Assembly: GCA_016714905.1 (NCBI GenBank)
Contig: JADKBW010000008.1
Span: forward strand, 131,001-195,000
Direction of reading: 5' to 3'
Origin: Flavobacterium sp.
Lineage (GTDB): Bacteria; Bacteroidota; Bacteroidia; Flavobacteriales; Flavobacteriaceae
DNA: 64,000 nucleotides
Shown piece by piece: positions 28,275-37,415 of this stretch (position 1 is the stretch's first letter; the number at the start of each line of letters is the position of its first letter). Below the pieces are notes generated by a model, which saw nothing but the letters and a program-made list of their open reading frames with translations, did not search any database and had not been told where the DNA came from. The translations under genes and the position numbers were made by a program.

Positions 28275-29804
28275 TTATTCCCACTCAATCGTTGCCGGCG
28301 GCTTTGAGCTTATATCGTAAACCACTCTATTGACGCCTTTTACTTTATTGATGATTTCATTTGATATTTTCATCAAAAACTCATAGGGCAAGTGCACCCA
28401 ATCAGCTGTCATTCCATCCGTTGATTCTACTGCTCGAAGTGCTACTACTTTTTCGTACGTTCGCTCATCTCCCATTACGCCTACACTGTTCACAGGCAAA
28501 AGAATCGCTCCAGCTTGCCAAACCTTGTCGTATAAGCCCCAAGACTTTAAACCTTCGATAAATATCGAATCAACCTCTTGCAAGATACGAACTTTTTCTG
28601 AAGTAATATCTCCTAAAATTCTTATTGATAATCCAGGACCTGGAAAAGGATGCCTGCCCAACAACGCTTGATCTATTCCTAATGTTGCACCAACGCGACG
28701 AACTTCATCTTTAAAAAGCATTCGAAGCGGTTCTACAATTTCTAATTTCATATAGTCTGGTAATCCACCAACATTGTGATGTGATTTAATAGTTGCCGAT
28801 GGACCTTTGACTGAAACGGATTCAATAACATCTGGATAAATGGTTCCTTGCGCCAACCATTTTACGTCTTCAATACGATGTGCTTCATCATCAAAAACTT
28901 CAATAAAAACACGACCAATAATTTTTCTTTTTGTTTCGGGGTCACTGATACCTGCCAATTCAGTCATAAAACGCCCTGAAGCATCAACACCTTTAACGTT
29001 TAATCCCATATGTTTGTATTGGTCGAGCACATTTTCAAATTCGTTCTTACGCAACAATCCATTATTGACAAAAATGCAATACAAATTCTTTCCAATGGCG
29101 CGATGCAATAAGACAGCAGCCACAGTCGAATCGACACCACCAGAAAGTCCCAATACCACTTTATCATTGCCAACTTTGACCTTTAGTTCACTAATCATTT
29201 CTTCTACAAACGCATTAGGTGTAAAGTTTTGAGGAACTTTGGCAATCTTCACTAAGAAATTTTCTAACATCGTTTTTCCATCGGTAGAATGATACACTTC
29301 AGGATGGAATTGAATGGCGTAAGTTAACTCATTTTCAATTCGATACGCAGCATTATCTACATCATGAGTACTCGCTAGTTTGACGCCGTTTGTGGGTAAT
29401 GTCTTAATTGTGTCACTGTGCGACATCCATACTTGCGAATGTTCGTCGACACCTTCAAAGAAAATCTCATCAGTTTTTATAAACGATAAGTTCGCTCGAC
29501 CGTATTCTCTCGTATTAGATGGAGCTACTTCGCCTCCACTAAAATGAGCTAAATATTGCGCACCATAACAGACGGCAAGCAGCGGCAATTTACCTCTAAT
29601 TTCTGATAAATCAGGATGAGGCGCATCTTCTCCTCGCACAGAAAAAGGACTCCCGGACAGGATGACTGCTTTGTAACTCGACAAATCGGTTGGAAAATGA
29701 TGAAAAGGAAAAATTTCGCAAAAAATATTTAATTCGCGAACTCTACGGGCAATCAGCTGTGTGTATTGCGATCCGAAATCTAAAATAAGTACGTTGTGTT
29801 GCAT
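28275..29804 (-). CDS. guaA: GMP synthase (glutamine-hydrolysing)
   Basis: 509 residues from the ATG encoding MQHNVLILDFGSQYT (29804); 27 upstream codons in the open frame are not conserved. Amidates XMP to GMP. Amidotransferase domain: LLAVCYGAQYLAH with nucleophile Cys, and QFHPEVYHS (His/Glu). ATP-pyrophosphatase domain: VVLGLSGGVDSTVAAVLL (PP-loop), then the C-terminal dimerisation part ending KPPATIEWE. First gene of an operon with two LysM proteins and OsmC. Confidence 0.97.
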   Translation of the reverse strand: MQHNVLILDFGSQYTQLIARRVRELNIFCEIFPFHHFPTDLSSYKAVILSGSPFSVRGEDAPHPDLSEIRGKLPLLAVCYGAQYLAHFSGGEVAPSNTREYGRANLSFIKTDEIFFEGVDEHSQVWMSHSDTIKTLPTNGVKLASTHDVDNAAYRIENELTYAIQFHPEVYHSTDGKTMLENFLVKIAKVPQNFTPNAFVEEMISELKVKVGNDKVVLGLSGGVDSTVAAVLLHRAIGKNLYCIFVNNGLLRKNEFENVLDQYKHMGLNVKGVDASGRFMTELAGISDPETKRKIIGRVFIEVFDDEAHRIEDVKWLAQGTIYPDVIESVSVKGPSATIKSHHNVGGLPDYMKLEIVEPLRMLFKDEVRRVGATLGIDQALLGRHPFPGPGLSIRILGDITSEKVRILQEVDSIFIEGLKSWGLYDKVWQAGAILLPVNSVGVMGDERTYEKVVALRAVESTDGMTADWVHLPYEFLMKISNEIINKVKGVNRVVYDISSKPPATIEWE

Positions 29805-29905
29805 GGACAAAAATACTTTTAAAATTCTAGACTTGAAAATAGAAATTAAAAAATCTATTTTTGAAGTGAAATTCGTTAGGCTCAAACCTCGAAAAAGAAA
29901 AACTT

Positions 29906-30277
29906 ATGATTAGAACGCTATTATTAATAGGACTAGGCGGAAGTATCGGCAGTATACTTCGTTACCTTACTTCAGTGGTTATTGAAAAATACTACGCGAC
30001 TATTTTTCCACTACCTACTCTAATAATTAACATTCTTGGATGTTTATTGATCGGGATCATCATGGGTTTACTTGAAAAAAATCAAGCGAATGATTCTGCG
30101 ATGAAATGGTTTTTAGTAACTGGATTTTGCGGTGGTTTTACTACTTTTTCCGCGTTTGGTTACGAAAATATTCGATTACTTCAAAACGGGAATATTTTTT
30201 TAGCTTTAGTATATATTAGTACTAGTATTATCCTTGGTTTGGGTTCTGTTTGGCTGGGATTCCTTTTGGTCAAATAA
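29906..30277 (+). CDS. fluC: Fluoride ion channel FluC/CrcB
   Basis: 123 residues, four transmembrane helices. GLGGSIGSILRYLTS (GGxxGxxxRY), NILGCLLIGIIMG (Asn of the pore) and TGFCGGFTTFSAFGYE (TTFSTF-like phenylalanine box) are the family signatures. Dual-topology homodimers export fluoride. A single full-length copy fits the homodimeric type. The start is 101 bp from the divergent guaA start. I looked for a fluoride riboswitch in that gap and found none. Confidence 0.93.
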   Translation: MIRTLLLIGLGGSIGSILRYLTSVVIEKYYATIFPLPTLIINILGCLLIGIIMGLLEKNQANDSAMKWFLVTGFCGGFTTFSAFGYENIRLLQNGNIFLALVYISTSIILGLGSVWLGFLLVK

Positions 30278-30336
30278 ATTGGTAACAAGTTGTTAATTTC
30301 TTTCTTTTTTGTGAAAAAAATGTAACTTCGCACTCT

Positions 30337-31341
30337 ATGAAAAAAGAGGAGATAGAATCTATAAATCAATTACTAGCCAATCCTAAAAAAATTGCCATTA
30401 TTCCCCACAGAAGTCCAGATGGAGATGCCATGGGATCGACGTTGGCACTATATCATTTCCTCTTGAAAGTTGGACATCAACCAGTCGTAATTGCACCGAA
30501 CGATTTTCCAGAATTCTTAGCTTGGTTGCCAAGCAGTGATCAGGTTTTGATTTTTGAAAATGAAAAAGAAAAAACCACTCAGATTCTTAACGAATGTGAT
30601 CTTATTTTTACCCTCGACTTTAATGCATTGCATCGAACTGGAGAAATGGAAAAAGTGCTCAGTCAATTGCAAGCGCCTTTCATCATGATTGATCACCATC
30701 AAAGCCCTGAAAATTACGCAACTTACACGTACTCGGATACGCAATTCGGATCGACTTGTGAAATGATTTACAATTTTATTTCATTTCTAGATAAGAAAAA
30801 CCAAATAGACAAGACCATAGCGACTTGCATTTATACAGGAATTCTAACCGACTCTGGTTCGTTTCGATTCCCAAAAACGACTGGAACTACACACCGTATT
30901 GTTGCTGAACTCATCGACCTTGGAGTTGAAAACACCAATATACCAACATGGTTATTTGACAATAGTTCCTACAACAGCATTCAATTGCTAGGTCGCGCTT
31001 TACAAAATATGATTGTCATTCCTGAATACAAAACCGCCTACATTGTTCTTTCACAAAAAGAATTAGACGAGTTTCATTATCAAAAAGGCGATACGGAAGG
31101 CATAGTTAATTATGGGCTCTCCATCAAAGGAATTCATTTGGCCGCTATTTTCATTGAGCATAAAGATGAAAACATCATTAAAATATCGTTTCGATCGCAG
31201 GGTGATTTTGATGTCAATCAATTCGCAAGGAATCACTTCAACGGTGGTGGACATATCAATGCTGCCGGTGGGAAATCTTATGAAAATATGCACGAAACAG
31301 TCCGCAAATTCAGAGATTTGCTTTCATCTATAACAATTTGA
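30337..31341 (+). CDS. DHH/DHHA1 family phosphoesterase (NrnA-like)
   Basis: 334 residues. DHH-family metal motifs: IIPHRSPDGDAMGST (DxD), LIFTLDFNALHRTG, and IDHHQSP (DHH). The DHHA1 domain follows with FRSQGDFDVNQFARNHFNGGGHINAAGG (GGGH). Homologues degrade 2-5 nt RNAs and/or dephosphorylate pAp. It starts 59 bp after fluC and 3 bp before gldI. Confidence 0.92.
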   Translation: MKKEEIESINQLLANPKKIAIIPHRSPDGDAMGSTLALYHFLLKVGHQPVVIAPNDFPEFLAWLPSSDQVLIFENEKEKTTQILNECDLIFTLDFNALHRTGEMEKVLSQLQAPFIMIDHHQSPENYATYTYSDTQFGSTCEMIYNFISFLDKKNQIDKTIATCIYTGILTDSGSFRFPKTTGTTHRIVAELIDLGVENTNIPTWLFDNSSYNSIQLLGRALQNMIVIPEYKTAYIVLSQKELDEFHYQKGDTEGIVNYGLSIKGIHLAAIFIEHKDENIIKISFRSQGDFDVNQFARNHFNGGGHINAAGGKSYENMHETVRKFRDLLSSITI

Positions 31342-31344
31342 TTT

Positions 31345-31914
31345 ATGAAAAATATCATACAGCAGCTAGCCATATTATTGATTGGAGTTTTGATTTTCAC
31401 AAGTTGTTCTAAACAACAAGCTCGGAAACCTATCTCACAATCTTCGGGTTCATTTATGAGAGAATCTGCCGATCGAAACAAAAAATTGATTTCGGGAGAA
31501 GAAGCAAAAATCGACTCCATCATCAAAAGTGATCCCAACACAAAATATATTGCTTCACAAAAAGGATATTGGTATCGCTACGACAAAAGAAACGCACTTG
31601 ACACCTTGCGTCCTAAAAAAGGAGATGTGGCTAATTTCAATTACGAAATAAAAGACCTTGATGGGAATGTCATTTATTCTGAACTTGAATTAAGACCACA
31701 AGTGTATCACGTCGATAAAGAACAAAAAATTATTATGGGATTAAGACACGGAATCAAACTCATGCGTAAAAACGAAACCGTTACTTTTCTTTTTCCGTCG
31801 CATATGGGTTACGGTTATCATGGAGATGACCGAAGAATTGGACACAATCAACCGCTAATTTGTACCGTAACATTAACCGATTTTAATCCAGAAAATAAAA
31901 TTCAAACTGAATAA
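31345..31914 (+). CDS. gldI: Gliding motility lipoprotein GldI, FKBP-type peptidyl-prolyl isomerase
   Basis: 189 residues. Lipobox VLIFTSCSK with Cys at about 20. FKBP domain over about 75-185: GDVANFNYEIKDLDGNVIYS, IIMGLRHGIKLMRKNETVTFLFPSHMGYGY, QPLICTVTLTDF. GldI is a lipid-anchored isomerase required for gliding and T9SS in Flavobacterium johnsoniae, presumably helping fold exported motility proteins. The gene lies between the DHH gene (3 bp) and two cyclophilin-FKBP genes, suggesting a folding-factor cluster. Confidence 0.92.
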   Translation: MKNIIQQLAILLIGVLIFTSCSKQQARKPISQSSGSFMRESADRNKKLISGEEAKIDSIIKSDPNTKYIASQKGYWYRYDKRNALDTLRPKKGDVANFNYEIKDLDGNVIYSELELRPQVYHVDKEQKIIMGLRHGIKLMRKNETVTFLFPSHMGYGYHGDDRRIGHNQPLICTVTLTDFNPENKIQTE

Positions 31915-31923
31915 TAAATACTA

Positions 31924-33041
31924 ATGAAAAAGCACCTCTTTTTTTTATTGACTTTAATCATATTGTCGTCTTGTAAAAACGAACACAGCAATTTGCCGGA
32001 CGGCTTGTATGCAGAGATTACGACAAATAAAGGAAATATTATTGTTAAACTATATCCCGACAAAGCACCAATAACAGTAGCCAACTTTGTTAGTTTGGCC
32101 GAAGGAAAAAATACTTTTGTAAACAGTCAATTTGAAGGAAAACCATTTTATGACGGATTAAAATTTCATCGAGTGATTCCAGAATTTATGATACAAGGCG
32201 GTGATCCATTAGGAAATGGTTCTGGTGATGCCGGGTATTTATTTAAAGACGAAATTTCTGATTTGCAATTTGAAAAAGGCGGCTTACTGGCAATGGCAAA
32301 TTCAGGCCCAGGAACCAACAGCAGTCAATTTTTTATCACCCATGTTGCAACGCCATGGCTCGACGGAAAACACACCATCTTTGGAGAAGTTGTTGACAAA
32401 GGCATGGAAGTCGTAAATGCCATTCAACAAAATGATGACATCGTTAAAATTACGATTATCAGAAATGGCGCTGAAGCAAAGAAATTTGATGCCGTCAAAG
32501 TCTTTTCGAATTACTTTTCGCAGGAATTGGAAAATCAAAAAAACAAGCTTTACTCGATGCGCAAAACAAAAAATTATATGACGCGAAATACGCGGCAATC
32601 AAAGCGGACAAGGCAATATATTTTGAGAAACTAAAGACTTTAGCAATCAAAACTAACTCAGGGTTAGCTTATAAAATTATTAAAAAAGGAACTGGCAAGA
32701 AACCACAAAACGGAGATAAGATTTTCATCAACTATGCAGGTTTCCTCGAAAATGGAGAGCTGTTTGATTCATGCTTGGAAGACGTTTCTAAAATTTTTGG
32801 TAAATTTGACCAACGAAGATGTGATGCTAAACAATATATTCCAATTCCATTTGAAGCGGGTAAAAAAGACGGAATGATTCCAGGTTTTATTGAAGGAATT
32901 GAAAAATTGTCTTTTGGAGATAAAGCTGTGATTTTTATCCCATCTGCTTTAGGATATGGCGCACAAGGAGCTGGTGGCGTTATTCCGCCGAATGCAAATA
33001 TCATTTTTGAAATAGAATTATTGGAGGCTATGCCAAAGTAA
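31924..33041 (+). CDS. Cyclophilin-FKBP fusion peptidyl-prolyl isomerase, lipoprotein, one frameshift
   Basis: About 372 residues after repair. Lipobox IILSSCKNE (Cys about 17). Cyclophilin domain about 20-185 (FVSLAEGKNTF, FHRVIPEFMIQGGDPLGNGSGDAGY, NSSQFFIT, WLDGKHTIFGEV). A helical linker is broken near 32545 in an A-rich run (one base missing); the other frame continues ALLDAQNKKLYDAKYAAIKA. C-terminal FKBP domain: GDKIFINYAGFLENGELFDS, IPGFIEGIEKLSFGDKAVIFIPSALGYGAQG, ANIIFEIELLEAMPK. It catalyses prolyl cis-trans isomerisation outside the cytoplasm. It has a paralogue at 33112. Confidence 0.88.
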
Positions 33042-33111
33042 ATAAAAGAAAAGGGAATAAACCTGAAAATCCCTGCATAAAGCGAAGTAAGTAAGGAAAT
33101 TATTAATCTAA

Positions 33112-34383
33112 TTGAAAATGAAAATTAAAATTATCTTGTTATTGTTTGTGGGTATCTTGAGTGGTTATGCTCAAAAAAACACAAAACCTGCAGTGGCTAA
33201 AAAGCCTGCAACTGCAACAACAGCGAAAAAAACAGCACCTAAAACTCAAGCAAATCCTGCTGCAGAAGGATTATTTGCTGAAATTGAAACAGCAAAAGGA
33301 AAAATTGTGATTCGCTTAGAATACCAAAAAACTCCAATCACAGTGGCTAATTTTGTTTCATTAGCGGAAGGAAAAAACACATTCATTACGGATGAAAAAC
33401 TAAAAAACAAACCGTATTACGATGGATTGAAATTTCACCGTGTGATCAAAGACTTTATGATTCAAGGCGGTGACCCAGCAGGAAATGGTTCTGGTGGATG
33501 CGGCTACAGTTTCAAAGATGAAATTGTACCAGAATTCGTTTTTGACAAAGCTGGAATTTTAGCTATGGCCAATTCAGGTCCAGCAACCAATAGCAGTCAA
33601 TTTTTTATTACCCATAAAGATACTCCATGGTTGAATGGAAAACATACTATTTTTGGTTATCTAGTTTCTGGACAAGATGTGGTAAACAACATTGCTCAAG
33701 ATGATGTAATGAATAAAGTGACGATAGTTCGCAAAGGAAAACAAGCTACTGCGTTTGATGCAGTTAAAGTTTTTTCTGATTACTATGCTAACAAAGGTGA
33801 AGATGATAAGAAATTGGCAGCTGCACAAGCGGAAGAGCGCGCAAAACAAGCGGCTTTGGAAGCTGAAGCAAAAAAAGCTTATAACGCGCAATATGCTCCT
33901 GTGATGGCTGAAAAGGTAAAATACATGGCTGGAGTTAAAGCCTCTGCGACAAAATCACCAACTGGTCTTGAATATAAAATTACTAAAGTAGGTACTGGAA
34001 AAAAACCTGTTGACGGCACAAATATTTACATTCACTACGCGGGCTATTTGGAAGACGGATCTTTGTTTGATAGCAGTTATGAAGATGTATGTAAAGCCTA
34101 CGGTAAATTCGACGAAAATCGTGCAAAACAAAATGGTTACAATCCTTTTCCTTTCCAAGCTGGAAAAAAAGACGGTTTGATTCCAGGATTCTTAGAAGGA
34201 ATTAGCAATTTATCTTTTGGCGATAAAGCAGTACTATTTATTCCTTCAGCTTTAGGTTATGGCGAAAGAGGCGCAGGAAATGTAATTCCACCAAATTCTA
34301 ATATCATTTTTTGTTTGGGTTTACCCCCCCACAAAATCCCAGTTTTCTCAAAGCCCGATGGCAATCTTATCATTTATGGTTAG
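33112..34383 (+). CDS. Cyclophilin-FKBP fusion peptidyl-prolyl isomerase, secreted, C-terminus altered
   Basis: 423 codons as read. Signal peptide (LLLFVGILSGYAQ), an Ala/Lys/Pro-rich linker (about 22-50), a cyclophilin domain (TIANF-type VANFVSLAEGKNTF, FHRVIKDFMIQGGDPAGNGSGGCGY, NSSQFFIT), an Ala/Glu/Lys helical linker, and an FKBP domain up to NVIPPNSNIIF. The reading leaves the family right after that (about 34311) and ends in 24 unrelated codons, where the paralogue has EIELLEAMPK. The facing gene at 34348 is truncated at the same place, so sequence appears to be missing here. Catalytic parts are complete. Confidence 0.85.
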   Translation: MKMKIKIILLLFVGILSGYAQKNTKPAVAKKPATATTAKKTAPKTQANPAAEGLFAEIETAKGKIVIRLEYQKTPITVANFVSLAEGKNTFITDEKLKNKPYYDGLKFHRVIKDFMIQGGDPAGNGSGGCGYSFKDEIVPEFVFDKAGILAMANSGPATNSSQFFITHKDTPWLNGKHTIFGYLVSGQDVVNNIAQDDVMNKVTIVRKGKQATAFDAVKVFSDYYANKGEDDKKLAAAQAEERAKQAALEAEAKKAYNAQYAPVMAEKVKYMAGVKASATKSPTGLEYKITKVGTGKKPVDGTNIYIHYAGYLEDGSLFDSSYEDVCKAYGKFDENRAKQNGYNPFPFQAGKKDGLIPGFLEGISNLSFGDKAVLFIPSALGYGERGAGNVIPPNSNIIFCLGLPPHKIPVFSKPDGNLIIYG

Positions 34384-34587
34384 GCTGGGATTGGAACTAA
34401 TGATATAACCCAAGCGCAAATCTTCATCATCGTAGAACGTCAAGCGCAATTGTAATTGATTATAGACTAAAATTACGTTCTTGTCTTCATCCTTAAAGTG
34501 TTCTGGTTCTCCGTACAGCTTTTTTACATCCGCTTGTTTCATCCCAAATAACAATTGATCTATTCCGAATTTTAGTTTTACTTGCAT
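34348..34587 (-). CDS. Hypothetical protein, probably C-terminally truncated
   Basis: 79 residues. Begins MQVKLKFGIDQLLFGMKQADVKKLYGEP, with a repeat-like pattern FGxxxxDVxxLYGxPE, then NVILVYNQLQLRLTFYDDEDLRLGYIISSNPSLTI, and stops soon after NDKIAIGL, where a second FG/IG-type repeat would be expected to start. I recognise it only as a small flavobacterial hypothetical protein, probably about 150 residues when whole. It converges on the damaged end of the cyclophilin-FKBP gene. Confidence 0.6.
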   Translation of the reverse strand: MQVKLKFGIDQLLFGMKQADVKKLYGEPEHFKDEDKNVILVYNQLQLRLTFYDDEDLRLGYIISSNPSLTINDKIAIGL

Positions 34588-34887
34588 CTCTTATAGTTTC
34601 ATTTACAAACGCTAAAATTAGTGTTTTTGAGAAACAATTTTGAAAAGCAATGTAAAATAGACCATGTAATTACGACATTTATAATAGTTTGATTGAATAG
34701 TAAACTCTTTTCTAATATTTGAAAATTCCAAGATCGCTGAAAATAGTGCGTTTTCAACTCATCAGCATTTACCCCAAATTTCCAATTGAATGTCGTCTCT
34801 ATTCCAAAATTAAATACAAAAGAATAATAGAAGTTGTTTTGAATGATTACAAATATTTTGTTTTTTTGGTTAATCTATTCATTTGCA

Positions 34888-36178
34888 ATGTTCAAAACTA
34901 TTTCTTTTTTTGCTGTTGAAGCATTTTTGGTGCCAAAACCCGGGTCAGCTTGATCCATCTTTTGACGGTGACGGCAAAATCTATACAACTTTTGTGAGTT
35001 CGGCTTATATCAATTGGAGCTGTGCAGTTGCGACTGACGCATCGCGGGTATATCTAGCAGGCTCTGCGAACGACGGAAGCGGAACAATCAACAAGCTTTC
35101 GTGTATTGCGTTCAATCTCGACGGTACTCTGTAACGTTGACAAACGGGAAATTTTCTCTGTGCGCTAGGGTAAAACCTTCTTTGGCGGTAATTTTAAGTT
35201 GCTCGTGAATTGCGAGTCTTGCCCATGGTCGGAGATGGTTGCCGATTTGCCTTCCGTACTGCCTTGGCATGGCTACACAGCGGGAAACATCATCGGTGGT
35301 GAAACCAATAACATAAATCAGATTTTTGTCGCTCGCCTAGACCAAGAAGGATTAATTGATACTTCGTTTGGAATCGGAAAGTACAGTTTCACGATGCCGC
35401 ATAACCCAAGCAAATCTGGATCAACAATCCGCAACGGCAAAATTATCATCGCTTTTGAAGAAGGCATTGTGATGAATACCGGAGGTTACCTTTTAAAATA
35501 TTAGCCGCGGACCCCTGCTCGATAGCAGTTTATACAACTAAAATTAGAATATGTGGTCGTCGGTTACCGAGCAATCGCTACAACTCCAGATGGCGCTATA
35601 CTCGTCGCAACTACACATAACGGAAACGTCATAATAGATAAATTTGGAAATGACGGATTGCAGGATAACGTTTTCAGCGCAACCGCTGCTTATCAGTTTG
35701 AAGCCAAAGATATCTTTCTGAAAGACGGAAAAATAATGCTCGTCGGATATACTAAAGTGAGGCCATTTGTCAATACAGTAACTGAAGATTATGCTGCAAT
35801 TGCGTTCAATGAGAATGGTAGTGTGGATTCTAATTTTGGAACAAGATTCAGGGTCGATGGGCACCAATATGATACACTGAAGGTGCTATCTCGGATGGTA
35901 AAATACTAATAACAGGAAATTATGGATGGAACGGGCAATTTGTCGCCTGCCGGCTAATTGGACCTGCATCACTTGGTGCTACAACAATTGGAAAAAGCAA
36001 TGTTGGTCTATATCCAAATCCCACTTTTGATAGTAAGTTCAATATTGGACTGGGGCAGAAATACAGCCATGTTTTTGTATCAATAAGCAACACTTTAGGT
36101 CAAGAAGTACAAGCGCAGGATTATTACGACTGTGATTCTAAAAAGATTCCTGTCACTTTTAAATTAATCAACAAATAA
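34888..36178 (+). pseudogene. Delta-60 repeat secreted protein with T9SS tail, heavily frameshifted
   Basis: Pieces in changing frames add up to one product. A signal-like start near 34888 (MFKTISFF / LFLFLLL), LDPSFDGDGKIYT (about 34950), FNLDGTL (35110), ARLDQEGLIDTSFGIGKYSF (35335), KFGNDGLQDNVF (35640), FNENGSVDSNFGTRFRVDG (35810), and finally LYPNPTFDSKFNIGLGQ ... VTFKLINK (about 36010-36178). The D-x-SF-x-x-x-GK units are delta-60 repeats of secreted propeller-like proteins and the end is a shortened T9SS domain. At least five frame changes and an apparently deleted segment in the T9SS domain make the product non-functional as written. Confidence 0.7.
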
Positions 36179-36179
36179 T

Positions 36180-37359
36180 TTAATATTCAAATGTTCCGTA
36201 CTCGCTCTGGGTGTAAGCAGTTTCGGAGCCAGCGGCCTCTACCCGACCGACGATTTGTGCGTCGACATTAAAAAGACTTTGAAATCGCAATAATGTCATC
36301 TGCAATAGCTTCTGAAACATACAATTCCATTCTGTGACCGCAATTGAACACTTGATACATTTCCTTCCACTCTGTTTTGGATTGCTCTTGAATCATCTGG
36401 AATAAAGGCGGCACTGGAAATAAGTTATCTTTAATGATGTGAAGATTTTCAATGAAATGTAGGATTTTCGTTTGCGCTCCTCCACTGCAATGTACCATGC
36501 CATGAATTTCCTTTGAAGTGTATTTTTCTAGTATTTTCTTGATAATGGGAGCGTACGTTCTCGTTGGCGAAAGCACGAGTTTACCCGCATCTAGACTACT
36601 GTTCTCAACATTGTCAACGAGCTGTTTTGCACCAGAATACACAAGTTCTTTTGGTACTAAATCGTCGTAACTTTCCGGATATTTTGCCGCCAATTCGTGG
36701 CTAAATACATCATGGCGCGCTGAAGTCAATCCATTGCTGCCCATTCCGCCATTATAAGTATTCTCGTACGTGGCTTGTCCAAATGAAGCTAAGCCAACAA
36801 TGACGTCACTTGATTTAATATTCGCATTGTCAATCACGTCTGCCCTCTTCATTCGAGCCGTCACCGTTGAATCGACAATGATCGTTCGCACCAAATCACC
36901 CACGTCAGCAGTTTCTCCGCCTGTAGAATGAATCGTGACACCGTATGATTGTAATTCAGATATAAGTTCTTCTGTTCCGTTGATGATGGCCGCAATGACC
37001 TCACCTGGAATTCTGTTTTTGTTTCTTCCTATTGTTGACGATAGTAAAATATTATCAGTCGCCCCAACACACAACAAATCGTCGATATTCATTATCAAAG
37101 CGTCTTGTGCGATGCCTTTCCAAACGGATAAATCTCCCGTTTCCTTCCAGTACATATACGCTAGCGATGATTTTGTTCCCGCGCCATCGGCATGCATGAT
37201 CAAACAATAATCTTCATCGTTGGTTAGATAGTCTGGAACAATTTTGCAAAAAGCTTTTGGAAATAAACCTTTGTCGATGTTTTGTATGGCTTGATGAACA
37301 TCTTCTTTTGATGCCGAAACGCCGCGACCTGCGTATCGTTTGGAAGTATCTGAACTCAT
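36180..37359 (-). CDS. purM: Phosphoribosylformylglycinamidine cyclo-ligase (AIR synthase), one frameshift
   Basis: About 392 residues after repair. Closes the imidazole ring in purine synthesis, forming AIR from FGAM and ATP. Visible: RYAGRGVSASKEDVHQAI, MHADGAGTKSSLAYMYW, GGETADVGDLVRTIIVDST, NGLTSARHDVF and VFNCGHRMELYV. The open frame stops after IAISKSF; one extra A in the run at 36270-36274 causes this. In the corrected frame it continues NVDAQIVGRVEA and ends YGTFEY with stop 36180-36182. The corrected tail is noticeably GC-richer than the rest but is clearly purM. Confidence 0.93.
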
Positions 37360-37415
37360 TCTTATGTTGTGTTGTTGTACGGCAAATATACTATTTTGAT
37401 TGGGGAATTAAGGCA

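Noticed and set aside
29805..29905. Fluoride riboswitch before fluC
   Set aside because: The gap lacks the conserved riboswitch words and is too short and AT-rich for its pseudoknot as far as I can see by eye.
36183..36269. GC-rich patch that looks like foreign DNA after the delta-60 pseudogene
   Set aside because: Read on the minus strand in the shifted frame it is the normal C-terminus of purM (NVDAQIVGRVEA ... YGTFEY), cut off by one extra A at 36270-36274.
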